A DNA stretch of 64,000 nt from Xiphydria camelus (Eukaryota; Arthropoda; Insecta; Hymenoptera; Xiphydriidae). Shown here in pieces: positions 1 to 10,865 of this stretch (its first letter is position 1; each line of letters starts with the position of its first letter). A program made the translations under genes and the position numbers. The notes under the pieces are model-generated. The model saw nothing but the letters and a program-made list of their open reading frames with translations. It was not told the DNA's origin and did not search any database. The DNA is taken from assembly GCA_963678675.1 (NCBI GenBank), contig OY783196.1:27630827-27694826 (forward strand), given 5' to 3'.

Positions 1-58
1 TCAAAGAAGGACCCCAGGGCCAAAGTAGCCCGCGTTAACGGTACTCGAGAAATAAAAT

Positions 59-313
59 CTAGGATGCTCGGGAAAAAGAGTACAAGTCAAAAAATGGTAT
101 TGCTCAGAAAATACCTTTGTTTGTTTATATTGAAACACAAACTGTTGAGGAAATGTATAAAATGAAAATAACACTTCTCATAAGAACCGTTAAATGCATG
201 TAGCACGCAAATATCTCTAGGAAAGTAGAAGAAAATTGTAGAAGTGTTTTCGTAGGCGACTTATCTCATATTGACCATTTTTTGACTTATACTCTTGTTC
301 CCGGGCATCCTAG
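59..313. mobile_element. MITE with 40-bp terminal inverted repeats
   Basis: The left end CTAGGATGCTCGGGAAAAAG and the reverse complement of the right end CTAGGATGCCCGGGAACAAG match over about 40 bases, continuing through AGTCAAAAAATGG. Identical AAAT tetramers abut both ends (55-58 and 314-317), a likely target duplication. The interior is AT-rich and non-coding, so this is a non-autonomous DNA transposon. Confidence 0.75.
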
Positions 314-318
314 AAATA

Positions 319-1600
319 TCGTAGCGAAAGACGAACCACCTCCAACGACGTATATTCCGCATAATCGAAGGCAAGCTGAGAACCACTGAACTGGAAGACG
401 CACCTCTGCCTATACCATGGGCCATATGCGCAGTTCCCATGGCGTGGCTTAGGACGGGAATCGATCAGCTACTTATGCTTAAAGTTGCGCCTGGAAGGGC
501 GGCGTATTCGCCACTTTTTTCCGGCGCAATCTCATCGCCACGGGGTCGACTGTCGACCCCGTCCGGCTCTTAATCGAGCCTCGAACCAAAAGAGGATCTC
601 GATGGTTCCCGGCGGGCGGAAGATCGCTGGATAATTTTTATTCCCTATCGAGGGGGAAAAACTATCCGACGCCATTTGTTCAGGCTTCCGGCTGAACCGT
701 ACATCATCCCTTCCGGGTTGGGGAGAGCGGCGGTGTTCGCTTTTGTTTCGAGCGCGTCCCTTCCGCCACCGGTGGACCCTTTTCGGACGATAGTACGAAA
801 TACCGGGATCGATGAGGGGAGGAAAAATCGGTGGAACCAAAGTGGACGCGATTCACAACTACGAGCCATTCGTTTACATTCCTTATATTAGTACGTAAAC
901 GCGTAGTATATTTATCTATCTCCTTTTTATATAAAAGACTCTTACTTTCGTCGTTCACCCCCTTTGACAACATCAGAGTTAAATAACAAAATTCGACCCA
1001 CTTCTTCGACGGAAACCCCTTTCGAGGCTTTGTCCCGTCTAACTTAGAAAATGGCGAGGCGAGTAAATTGTTGACACGATAGGACCGAGGTGCCTTTGTT
1101 CGGACGATCTCAATATTTGATCCCGACCCGCGATCGCGCGGGATGACGCAGTGCAAATAAATCCTCCCCCTTCGTCGCCCTTCTTTCGTCGATACTTTAT
1201 TCCCGCGACGCGACTCTGACGGAAATCAAAATCCCGGTGGAACGAGGAAGCTTTCTATTCCCGACAAATAATCGTAGCGCGACAAATTCCTTTTCTCTCC
1301 CTCTCGAGTACCTCGTAATGCAGAATTTTACGTCGCGCGTAACGAATCGATAACGATTCTCGTAAGAGATTGGATGGTATGTATACATAAGTATAGCTGC
1401 AGCGAGACGCGGAAGCGATGTGAAAAATTCACATCCCTCTGTAAAAGTACATATGGGGTAATTCAATCTAGAGGGATAAAACGAACAGGAAGACATTGCG
1501 AATCTTTGCTGACGAAAATTACGAATAATACTCGTAGATACAGCGTGGAAATACTAAGCGATTTGAAATAGGAAGAACCTTGTTTTTTCCATCCACACGA
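319..1600. other. Unassigned sequence, no gene seen
   Basis: It holds overlapping short frames on both strands, with no domain, tRNA or element that I recognise. A short palindrome CGGGGTCGACTGTCGACCCCG lies at about 541-560. Confidence 0.4.
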
Positions 1601-1616
1601 GGAAACAAGATTTTGC

Positions 1617-1856
1617 AGTCTTAGCAAAATTCGGTTTTGCTGAAAACTTTTTGCCATCACGACAAAAGTATTATCCGTGGCAGCGAAATGTATGTTCAAT
1701 GATGGCAAATTTAACTACAGTCGCAGTGACATTTTTTTCGGTAAAAATATTTACTACCCCAACGAATATTCTTGCTATTATTCGACATATCTTTCGTCGC
1801 CACGGATAATATTCTTATCGTGATGGCAAAATATTCTCAGCGAAACCAAGTTTCGC
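1617..1856 (-). mobile_element. Family H foldback element, copy 1
   Basis: Its two halves are imperfect inverted repeats: GCCATCACGACAAAAGTATT and, inverted, GCCATCACGATAAGAATATT, with GTGGCAGCGAAA or GTGGCGACGAAA further in. The same element, inverted, occurs at 59245-59490, where CAGCAAAACCCAGTTTTGCT corresponds to the start of this copy. Non-coding, of MITE type. Confidence 0.65.
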
Positions 1857-2310
1857 CCTGTACGTATATAACGAGGTGATAAATCCGCTATCTCTCACCG
1901 CCGCCTCGTCCGCGGCCGGAATTACCCCGTATCCGTTTTTACGGACGAACGCAAATTTTCAATTCGCCCCGACATCTCGCGTCGCTTTTATTCGTCCGAT
2001 ACGCATCCAAAGATAACGCGCGTGCTGTTTGCGGAGTAAATTACACGGCGATGCGAGCAATGGTGCTTTCGCGATACGCGCGGCGCCCCGGGGACAATTT
2101 CACGAAGCATACGCCCCGCGGAAAGCTACTTCGCGTCGAGGCTCGCGACGGAGCACCTGTTACATTTATGCACGGCGTGCGCGTGTGCGATGCGCTAGGT
2201 ACGGGGTAATAGCGTGGAATGGAACATTGGACGGACATTTTTCTTCTCGTTATATACGGAGTGAAATTCCTCTCCGAGCAGATATAGGATAAACCACCCA
2301 GTTATTGGAC

Positions 2311-2709
2311 AATGGGCATGTTCACAACTTTTTACACAGCTGTTTAAAGTGCATGAATCGGAAGATTAGGGTATTAAAGTAATGTAGGTAAAAAATGGGT
2401 CATTAAAATAATGTTTTTCCAGTATTTTTGAGACGTTAAAAAAGGCATTAGTTTAAAGCGTCGCACTTTCACCGCCATTTTAACTGACCAATCAGAGTCG
2501 GGCAACAGATTCTCCACCATTCACAAACCCGGGTTAGGGCCCTTGCCAGTGGCTTTAGTGACGTCACTAAGGATTTCGTTTGAATCGAAGTCAAACTTTA
2601 AACACTAAAAAAAAGGAAATTAGTGCTCAGAAAAAAAAACAAACACATCTTATTAATAAGCATAAAAAGTATTAACGAATAAGCAAAAAAAATCGTGAAC
2701 ATGCCCATT
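2311..2709. mobile_element. Nested 399-bp MITE with 15-bp perfect ends
   Basis: It begins AATGGGCATGTTCAC and ends with the exact reverse complement GTGAACATGCCCATT. It carries a TGACGTCA palindrome at 2559-2566 and AT-rich filler. There is no coding potential. Confidence 0.65.
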
Positions 2710-2975
2710 CGCATGTTTGCGAGAAGACTGTCATATAACTCAAAATTAGAATTGTCCGTAGCAACGATTTTAAAAGTTGAATTATTATATTATACGAGCG
2801 TTGACCATTTGCTGCCAGATTATGATAATTATTATAGAATTTTCATGATAATTATCATAATTTGACAGCAAATGGTCAACGCTCGTGTAATATAATAATT
2901 CAACTTTGAAAGTCGTCGCTTTGTACAATTCTAATTTTGAGTTATGACAGTCTTCTCGCAAACGTGCGACTTAAG
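2710..2975. repeat. Near-perfect 265-bp palindrome
   Basis: Left arm about 2712-2838 and right arm about 2845-2967 are reverse complements with few mismatches. They share TTTGCGAGAAGACTGTCAT, CTCAAAATTAGAATTGT, TTGAATTATTATATTA and GAGCGTTGACCATTTGCTG. With almost no spacer, the DNA can fold into one long hairpin. It abuts the nested MITE and lies inside the outer element. Confidence 0.8.
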
Positions 2976-3336
2976 CATTTTACAATATTTGAGACCGTGT
3001 TAAAAAGGTATTTTTCTACCTAGAGAGATATGAATGGTGGCTTGTTTTAATTGAAAATATATTGGCTTTACATTCTCGTAACTTACAATTTTAAGTTGGA
3101 AAGAATATAATTTTCAACGATAAAAAACTGGGATAAAGTCAAAAAACTTAGTTATTGGACAGTGTTCTTATTTTTTGGAAATACTCAATCCAGCAATTGG
3201 GCAGTCAAGAATCAATAAGCCGGGTACGGTTTTTGATAATATTTAAATAAATAAAAACAACATTCCTAGTTTTCATTTATTTAAATCAGACTGTCCAATA
3301 ACCGCAAGGTGTCCGATAACTGGATGGTTTACCCTA

Positions 3337-5410
3337 CCCCTATTCTGCGTAGAACGAGATACAGCGGAATTGAGATTTGATTTATCCATGAAATAGCTAT
3401 TATAACCGTGCACCTTCCGTTCGAACCGACTTTCCATACAACCCTCTGTTCGATCCCCGGTTGGGCCACTCGGGGTGGCCACCGGTCCCGTCTCCGAGGG
3501 ACGGTATCGCCTCTCGGAAATCGTTTAGGGAAGAAAAAAAAAATAGCGCGTTTCTCATCTCGCGAGCCCTTCTATAAACCTTCGGAGGTTTCGTTAGAAA
3601 AAAAAGCTCGGGTTGGGAAATCTCGCTCGTTAGTTTGCGCTTATATTGCGCTAAAACGTTATCCGCGTCAGCAGCGGCTGGTCGCATTCGGTTTAAGTTG
3701 AACCCGATGGATGGATCCGAGAGCATTTATCGAGCCCGCGATTATTCTTGAGTCGCGGCGATCGAGTCTCTCGCGAATTTGATATCTAAAGATAAAACGT
3801 CTCCTTCTCTCGTCGACGAGTGGCGACGAGAGAAATGGGCTTCGTCGACGCACCGCTGAGGCTCTCACAGCCAATTTGTTCCCCGTTGCTCGCTCCACCC
3901 GGCCATTCAAAGTCTGAACTAAATCGACGAGTTATAAACGGTCGACGTATTCGAGCGAAGAGAGGGTCGATTCGCCGAAATTCGCTGCACGGGGGTGCTT
4001 ATCGGCGCCATTCAGAGGCCTGAGATTATCCCGCAATTTGAGTGGGGGGAAACTCGCGTGTTACTATTTTATGAAAGGAATTCGCAAGAGTGTTCGACCT
4101 ATACGTGGCGAGAAGCATACTCTAATTTAATGGAAGCTATGTACATTTTTGTAAAGAAATAATTGTATCTATATACCTAAATATTTATTAAATCAAATAA
4201 ATTCTATTAGAACGAAATAATTGTTCACTTGATCCAGAGAAATTGGAATAGTGTGCAAGTGTTTCAGACCTCTGAACGGCAGTGTACACACCCACGCCAC
4301 ACATACTTTATACATATGTATAGGTATTCAGTTTCGACGCTGTTCTCTGTAATTCTAAAGCGTCCTCACACGTCAAATTCACTTTGACGTCACTTGCGTA
4401 GGTACATATCAATCGAATTACTCCGGCGATGAATATATCGTCGTAAATACCGAGCATACCTCGCATCTCCGTTCGACATCCTCGCCAAATGACGAACCGT
4501 GATCCATCGATCGCCAAATGGCAGAACAAACAATCTATTTCTAGAACGTGTTCGATTAAACGATCGAAATACCGAGTATATGCGTAAAATTGGAAATATG
4601 CGAAACAATTTTGTATTCCACACGTGTTCGCTCGAGGCCGCAATTTTATCAGAATTTCTCGTTAGTGCGCGTATAGGTACTCGTAGACCGATCGATCTTA
4701 CAGCCGTATCACGTTGAACAAGGTATCCCGATAAATCATGCTTATATGACTATAATCTGAAGGAGCATACTCGAGCGCCACGTGTACACGACACACATCC
4801 CGCGCTATTCCTATCTCTCTCGATTTACGTTTCCTCCTCGAATGTACCTCTCCGCCCTTCCTCTCCAGTATCGAAGAACTTGTAAATATCGTACAAGAGT
4901 AGCGCGCGCAACCCGCGTAGAACGCGCGAGTGCTCCACACGGGGATCTTGAAAGAGCAGATCTTACTCTCTCTCCATCTGCTTTTTCCCCTTTTCCGCGA
5001 CCTGTTTACTACACTCGGCTCGGAGAAAATATTAACCTTCCAGAGGTCTCCCGGCCGGTTGAAAGAGGAAACGAAGAAAAGCACGCATCCCACCGGCATC
5101 GACGGTCACAGATGCCGCGCCGAGATGCGCGAGCAAAGGAGATCGGTGTCCCTCCTTCTCACACGAATCCACGCGCGCGCGCGCGCATCGTCTTTTCACG
5201 GAAAAAGAGTGCTCCTTTCAAGGAACAAAGACTCGCAAGATTGATAGTACGCTCCGAGGTGGGAGATCGCGATCCGAGGAGCTCGATCGGAGAGAGACTT
5301 GACTCGGGTTGCTTTAACGTATGGGATATAATATGTACGAGCGCCGTGTGAACGGATATAATAGGGATTTGGTGGATAATTCGATTTTGTGAGAAACTCG
5401 ATATTCGTCC
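3337..5410. other. Unassigned sequence, no gene seen
   Basis: CpG-rich stretches alternate with AT-rich ones. An open frame at 4782-5351 has no recognisable domain and overlaps frames on both strands, so I do not call it. The AT-rich part near 4130-4220 has an AATAAA (about 4197) but no coding neighbour. A perfect TGACGTCA lies at 4385-4392, and a CG alternation at about 5172-5186. Confidence 0.4.
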
Positions 5411-5662
5411 ACATATAAAAAGAATTAGTTGGATCTACTGATAATTACTGACGGGGTCGCAAGTAATTATCAATTTACATCAATTTGATCTTTTTTCATA
5501 TTAATCTGATATTTCTTCCTTGCAATCACATACTGTTACTTACGATTATAAGGAAGATATATCAAATTGACGTATCAAAAGATCAAAATGATATAAATTG
5601 ATCATTACTGACGACCCCGTAAGTAATTTTCAGTAGATCCAACTAATTCTTTTTCTCTGTGT
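5411..5662. mobile_element. Family A foldback MITE, copy 1
   Basis: The two halves are inverted repeats. One end reads AGAATTAGTTGGATCTACTG and the other, inverted, AGAATTAGTTGGATCTACTG followed by AAAATTACTT. Internal blocks GGGGTCGCAAGTAATTATC and GACCCCGTAAGTAATTTTC match the other family members. The right end, CTTTTTCTCTGTGT, is intact and the left end has drifted. Four more copies lie at 5693, 13980, 35513 and 45034. Confidence 0.85.
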
Positions 5663-5692
5663 CGGAATTAAGAGCAAACTAGTGGGCTCGTG

Positions 5693-5940
5693 CGGAAATT
5701 AATTGGACCTGCCAATAATTAGGTACTCGCGGGGTCGCCAGTATTTATTTATTTATATTAATTAGATGTTTCTTCGTGTTAAATTAATATTTCTTTCTTG
5801 CAGTCGCATACTGTTCCATATGCTTATAAGGAAGAGATATTTAATTAATATATTTAAAGATTTAATTAATATAAATTGATAATTACTTGCGACCCCGTAA
5901 GTAATTTTCAGTAGATAAAACTAATTCTTTTTCTCTGTGT
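5693..5940. mobile_element. Family A foldback MITE, copy 2
   Basis: It lies just after copy 1, about 30 bases apart and in the same orientation, with the diagnostic GCGGGGTCGCCAGTA and GCGACCCCGTAAGTAATTTT blocks and the terminal CTAATTCTTTTTCTCTGTGT. Its left end is degraded. The pair may be a tandem duplication or two insertions. Confidence 0.8.
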
Positions 5941-6626
5941 AGATTACGCGTTACCTTTGCCAAAAGTCAATTATTACTTTCAGTTTTTAAAGAACTAATG
6001 CAATGTGCAATTTTTAATTAACAATTCGTAAAAAGCGAAGAACTGAATCTTTAAAATAGTACCTCATTAATTATCGTTTTCCGTTTCGTACGAAGGGAGA
6101 AAAAAGGTTTATCACGAAAAGTCACCTTCTATAGAAATAATACATAGGACACATGTGAACTGAGTCTGAGTATCGGATTATTTAAAACGTAATAATTTTT
6201 TCAAAAAAAAAAGTGCAGTTCTTATACCGTTAATAACTTGACACCGGAGTACCTCTTCCACCGCGCAAGCGAGAAAATACACAAACGCCATTGGAGAACG
6301 TTACGGGCAAGTTCGTTCCGACTCCTGCTGAATGCAGTTTCACGCCACCACGTGTGTCCGACAGTTTCACATCTCTTTCCTATATCTGCGCGACGTAGGT
6401 ACCCTCAAAGCACCTACTTCCTGCTCTCCATTTGCAGCCTGCGCCGTCTACAAATGAGGTGCCGTCCCATTTGCAGTTACTCTCTACTGCATTTTGACCG
6501 TTCACCCGCCACTCCATTTGCAGTTACCGCAGCAGTTGCGCGCTTCGTCACGAGGACGCTCCCTTCGAGGAAGCAGGCGCTAAAATAAACTCGCAAAGTT
6601 CCACGCATCGAATATCGCGTAAAGTG

Positions 6627-6673
<47 letters not shown>

Positions 6674-7750
6674 GCGGAACGAATCCAAGGATGAGAGCAA
6701 GCGAGTTTCGTAATGCGGAGACGGTGTACGCGGGAATATTTCGGTAATCGAGAAACAGCCCTTGTCTCTCGTCCCGGTTATGGAAATACGGATAATGGGG
6801 TTATCCCAATTTTGTGAGGACGCCTAATTTAATTGCTTGAGCTTGGGGGATTGGTTCCACGAAATTAGTGGCTTATACGTCAATCTTCCGACGCGCTCGG
6901 TCCGCCGCGCGGTAGATCTCGCTCGGGCTGCTGACCCTGTAGCTGCCCTCTCGAGTCTCGCGGCCGACCTAACTTAGAATCAACGTCGAGACCGAACTCG
7001 CGTTCGGACGAGTAAATAAGGACCCACCTCCCCCGCAGCCGTCGGTCGAGGGCCTAAGAATCCGTGGAACTTCCCCGAGGCTGGGGTGGGGAGTAGGTTA
7101 CGCCGTTGGTCTCGAGCAAACAAGGGCGCATTCGTCATCTTCCGCGGAATCTGGTCCGCCCGAGGCCAAATACGGTCGAATGCGGGGTTCCCAGCTCGGA
7201 GTGGGGGGCGAATCAGCTGTTGCGAGACCGCGGGAGGTGATCGTACGCGGTCTATCGGGGTGCGATCGGATAGACGCAGGGCTGCTAGATCATTCCCCTC
7301 CGATTTTTCTTCAGCTCTCGTCTCTTAATTATGCATTATGCATCGTCCCTGGTATCACGTGTTCATCTGTCAGTTGCTCGCACGGCTGCTATCCGCGCGT
7401 ACGCGGCAAAATAATTGCCTGTGTGCGAACGTTTCGCCTAACGCGCTACTTCACTTTTGACCATCTCACAGGCTCGTCTCGATCAGAAATAAATGTCTAG
7501 CGGGGCCGAGATAAAGTCGTAACTATTTATATGTATACCTGCATGCTATCCACATACGACTTTCTACGTGTAAACAGCCCGATCCACCTACGCCAATCGG
7601 CCGGTAAAACGATAAATCCAAACCTATATTCGAAGATCTTTCACATCCCAGTCATACGTTCCTCCGGTGCCCCCCGCTTAAATAGCGCGCACGCCGCGCG
7701 GAACGCTGGCGCAACTAAAAGAAACGACAAATCTCGACGAACTCGACGCA
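5941..7750. other. Probable receptor intron, no gene seen
   Basis: It contains a (GA)20 run at 6631-6670 and three spaced copies of CCATTTGCAG (about 6429, 6469 and 6513), which look like weak acceptors or POU-type sites. No exon of the receptor's TM1-TM5 could be recognised in any frame. The stretch is open from 7531 into the receptor exon, but the residues before 7786 do not resemble a GPCR. Confidence 0.4.
6631..6670. repeat. (GA)20 microsatellite
   Basis: Forty bases of perfect GA dinucleotides. Similar GA runs occur at 26093-26123, 39036-39052 and 60267-60309. Confidence 0.95.
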
Positions 7751-7850
7751 CCGAGTCACGCTCACCGTTCGATCTTCTGTTGCAGTGCAGCGGTCACGCC
7801 CCGAGTCACCCTTTCCTGACTCTTCTGTTACAGTGCAGCGGACACGCGGT
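7751..7850 (+). promoter_or_regulatory. Tandemly duplicated 3' splice acceptor of the 5-HT1 last exon
   Basis: Two near copies of a stretch of about 50 bases lie in tandem. Each has CCGAGTCAC, a pyrimidine run, TTCTGTTGCAG or TTCTGTTACAG, and then TGCAGCGG(T/A)CACGC. The two AG acceptors would open exons at 7786 and 7834. They are 48 bases apart, so both keep the same frame and both begin with Cys-Ser-Gly-His-Ala. Use of the upstream site adds 16 residues to the third cytoplasmic loop. A third in-frame acceptor-like TGTTGCAG ends at 7908 and would start the exon at Lys-Gly-Asp-Lys. Which site is used cannot be read from DNA alone. Confidence 0.6.
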
Positions 7851-8463
7851 TAGGTGTTTCGCCGGCGGGCCAAGACGTAGCAATGAGTCGCAATGTCCGA
7901 TGTTGCAGAAAGGAGACAAGCCGCCGAGTTCCTCGACGACGACGACGCCCACGCAGACCACCAAGTCGAACATCATCCGCAACCACCTGAACAGCACCTG
8001 CAGCGTGACCAATTCGCCGCATCACAAGAAGCTCAGATTCCAGCTGGCCAAGGAGAGAAAGGCGAGCACCACCCTGGGCATCATCATGAGCGCCTTCATC
8101 GTCTGCTGGCTGCCCTTCTTCGTCTTGGCCCTGGTCAGGCCCTTCCTGAAGAACGCCAACGACATCCCGGCGTCCCTGTCCAGCCTCTTCCTCTGGCTCG
8201 GCTATTGCAACAGCCTCCTCAACCCCATCATCTACGCGACGCTCAACCGAGACTTTCGCAAGCCGTTCCGCGAGATACTCTACTTCCGGTGCGGCAATCT
8301 CAATCACATGATGCGCGAGGAGTTCTACCAGAGCCAGTACGGCGACCCCGTCAACAACTACGTGATCAGGGCGACGGAGAACGAGAGCGGCGGCCACCTG
8401 GAGAGCCACGGCGTCGAGGCGATCGACGTCACCTCGAATCCGGCCAACGAGAGTTTCCTATGA
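7834..8463 (+). CDS. 5-HT1: Serotonin receptor type 1, C-terminal (last) exon
   Basis: This is the 3' coding exon of a class A aminergic GPCR, a plasma-membrane serotonin receptor expected to couple to Gi/o and lower cAMP. In the sequence, a Ser/Thr-rich loop-3 remnant (SSSTTTTPTQTT) is followed by KERKAST, TM6 (about 8071-8140) with CWLPFF, a short extracellular loop, and TM7 (about 8185-8250) with WLGYCNSLLNPIIY. The Trp and Tyr of WLGY are the aminergic-type 7.40 and 7.43 positions, and NPIIY is the NPxxY switch. Helix 8 follows (RDFRKPFREILYFRC), with a Cys suited to palmitoylation. The tail ends ESFL then TGA. From memory, the TM7-helix 8 stretch closely matches Drosophila 5-HT1A/1B, which is why I choose 5-HT1 over other amine receptors. 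The exon start is uncertain: acceptors at 7786, 7834 and 7909 are all in frame. TM1-TM5 are not visible in the window. The exon is GC-rich at third positions, unlike the flanks. Confidence 0.9.
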   Translation, partial: CSGHAVRCFAGGPRRSNESQCPMLQKGDKPPSSSTTTTPTQTTKSNIIRNHLNSTCSVTNSPHHKKLRFQLAKERKASTTLGIIMSAFIVCWLPFFVLALVRPFLKNANDIPASLSSLFLWLGYCNSLLNPIIYATLNRDFRKPFREILYFRCGNLNHMMREEFYQSQYGDPVNNYVIRATENESGGHLESHGVEAIDVTSNPANESFL

Positions 8464-10265
8464 TCCGTGTGGAGTCGCCTACGGATCAGCGACGTCGGGA
8501 CGACCGCCCGCGATTGGGACCGAAAGAAGTGAAGCGTTTTTCTTCGCCTCGGCTGTCAGCGCCGGTTGACACGAAAAATCCGGGAACAGTTTACCTCCGG
8601 CACGCGAGGATGTCAATTACGCGACCAGAGCGGAGACTCGATTCGTAGCGGAATCGATTCTACGTTTCAACTCTGTCGACAACTGCGTCGTTGGGGCGAC
8701 CGACCGGAGACGGTCGCAGAGTCCGAGCTGTGTAAATTACAGTCGTTTGCGATCGGATCGAACTGAGAGAACCGCCCTTCGCATTCTTGCGACCGTCCAC
8801 CTCATCATCCGAGTCCCGACGGCGAATCTTTCGCAGACTCCCGCGAACGATATTCCGATCACGGGGTGCCGCGATCTCGACCGAACGACGGAAGCGATCC
8901 GATCGTCGATCGACAACGTCACTTCCAATCCCCACCCGGCAGAGCCGTCTGCAATCCGTGAAGTGACCCGCAGGTTAATGACGTCGGAACGTACCACCCT
9001 CGACCGAGGTTCGGGTTAGTGCGAGGCTCGTCACTCATCCGATCGATCCCCGAAGCCGCGCTCGGACGCGCGTCGGATTTCTGACGCTACGCCACAGCCG
9101 GAGGGGTGGCGAGGGATGCCGCGGAGGAACTCGAGTTCTTTTCGCACGCGCCGCGCGAAACGAGAGGAAGACAGACCCGACCTCATCGGGTATTCCGTTG
9201 GATCGACGTATTTTCTCGGGCCGAACGTCGACGCCAGGATTCACCGGCCGGGCGGGGCGATGATGGATAACGGTGACCCGCGATCGGCGGAACGGACTCT
9301 CGCGCGACGCGGAGAACTTCCGTCGTACGTGTGCAGCGACTCGCCCCGAGGAGGAAATTCGTGGGGAACGAAGCGACGCGGAGGGGGAGGGGCAGAGCCG
9401 CGCCCGTCATTCGGGAGATAGACGAGCGTCGCGATGCCCCCGCGCGCGAGCGACGCTGAAGTGGACAGCGGCGATCGACGTGATTAATGAAGAGCGAGGC
9501 GCGCGAGACGGGAAAAAGGGGGGAGGACTGGACGGCGAATCGAAAAGTTGACCGCTCGACGCTGCGGGGACGTAAGTGTCGTGCTGAGTTACGTTACGCG
9601 TTGCGCGTGGGAGGGATGCCGTGTGACTTGGAGACGCTCCGTCGTGTCGGATAGCGGAGTTCGATTGGAGATTGGACGTACGAGGACGACAAATAAATCG
9701 GCCGATCTGGCGGGGACAACGTGTCGAAATTTCTGCAACTGCGATTTTGCGAGTTCCGAGCGACTTCGCGCGGAGGTGTTCGCGTTTAGGTACTTTCAAG
9801 TGTCGGCCAAGAAACGTCGTCGGTCGCGTTGAAATTATCAAGATAACAGAGACGGTCCATATCGCTACGATTCCAGCTGATGGGCAAACCGAAACCGTCT
9901 CGATGTGACTAGAGATATAATGGATATTCCATCGTCGATACCGTCGAATACGTACAGCGGCCTTCGAACGCTTGGAATCGGAGCGATTCTGACATCTCGC
10001 GGATCAAAATTTGAGTCATCGATAGCGCGGAGTCCCCCGCGATAGGATAATCCACGGCACCGGATCTATCGTAAAACTTTCCCTGGGCGATATCATTTTT
10101 CAACCTACGGCTTCGGAGCGTCTCGGCTACTTCCACTGTTCGGATTCAATCGATTCGTCTAAGCGAAACCTGCCAAACGCGGGATGAAAAATGGATTTGT
10201 TTTGACTCGGCGCGAGTTGTTTGAAACAGTTTTAAAAGGGGTGGACAATTTAGATTCTAAATAAA
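8464..10265 (+). other. Probable 3' untranslated region of the serotonin receptor
   Basis: About 1.8 kb after the receptor stop codon contains only overlapping short frames on both strands, with no recognisable domain. It is GC- and CpG-rich to about 9900, then becomes AT-richer. A canonical AATAAA lies at 10260-10265, followed by a T/G-rich stretch, and would make a reasonable polyadenylation signal. An earlier AATAAA-like signal sits near 9693. The transcript end is inferred, not seen. Confidence 0.4.
10260..10265 (+). terminator. Candidate polyadenylation signal AATAAA
   Basis: A perfect AATAAA with a GT-rich stretch about 20-30 bases downstream, on the same strand as the receptor exon. 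Alternative AATAAA signals further down (18419-18424 and 18563-18568) would imply a 10-kb 3' UTR or belong to something else. Confidence 0.3.
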
Positions 10266-10561
10266 GCCGACGATACGGTGCTCCTTTGTACACGTGCTTC
10301 GAGACATCGTCGCGATTCAACTTGGAACGATAAGCATCCGAGATGCTTGTCGAGTGCTTCTTTTAAACTCACTCGGTCAACTCCTTCGGCATGCGTATGA
10401 AGAAAAAGGAGTAGTAAAAAAACATGGGAAAACTCGTGAATTTTTACAGTTATCCCAATAACGCTGCTTGAAGTGAAACATGGACATTTTTAATAGATCA
10501 CAGTGTATTTATTACAGTTCGTAATAGTATAAACGTCAGTTTGTACGGTAAAATTTACCAA

Positions 10562-10800
10562 TCCAGGAGGAAAAGTCTTATATATTTTGTATACGGTCCA
10601 TATCTGAAAAATAGGTAATGTATAAATCACATATTATTTCTACACATTAACCATATGAGGACTGTATTTGGATTTTTTAATGCGTGTATAACCCACGTAT
10701 AGCCTGCATATAGGTAATATAAAAATCATATGTAATTCGTACATGACCAAATTCACATACGGGATCATATACAAAATATATAGAACTCTTTCTCCTGGGA
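10562..10800. mobile_element. Family D foldback MITE, copy 1
   Basis: Ends TCCAGGAGGAAAAGTCTTAT and, inverted, TCCCAGGAGAAAGAGTTCTA continue into a shared ATATATTTTGTATA. The interior halves are mutually inverted (ACCATATGAGGACTGTA and TAATATAAAAATCATATGTA types), as in the other family D copies at 14763, 43191 and 56145. Confidence 0.75.
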
Positions 10801-10865
10801 ATCTCCCGTTAATATGCGTCGAGCGTTTACGGGCTTATAGGTACTGCCACGCACTGTAAAAAGTA

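Larger units (their letters stand above)
2286..3336. mobile_element. Outer DNA element of about 1.05 kb with nested insertions
   Basis: Left end GGATAAACCACCCAGTTATT and right end (reverse complement) GGGTAAACCATCCAGTTATC form terminal inverted repeats of about 26 bp, ending in GGACA. The TTATTGGACA motif recurs just inside the ends (about 3150-3160, 3288-3297 and 3310-3318), a subterminal repeat pattern seen in some hAT-like elements. It has no transposase frame. Two further elements (2311-2709 and 2710-2975) sit inside it. Confidence 0.7.

Noticed and set aside
4782..5351. 189-codon open frame on the plus strand
   Set aside because: Low-complexity Arg/Ser-rich translation without motif, with a second plus frame and minus frames open over the same bases.
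6429..6523. Three CCATTTGCAG copies as a regulatory array
   Set aside because: Three short matches in C/T-rich DNA are not enough. They could equally be cryptic acceptors.
7531..7785. Upstream extension of the receptor frame to the ATG at 7531
   Set aside because: These 85 residues resemble no GPCR segment and precede good splice acceptors. It is most simply intron that happens to be open.
7828..8409. 193-codon minus-strand frame opposite the receptor exon
   Set aside because: It is the antisense shadow of a GC-rich coding exon with strong plus-strand receptor motifs.
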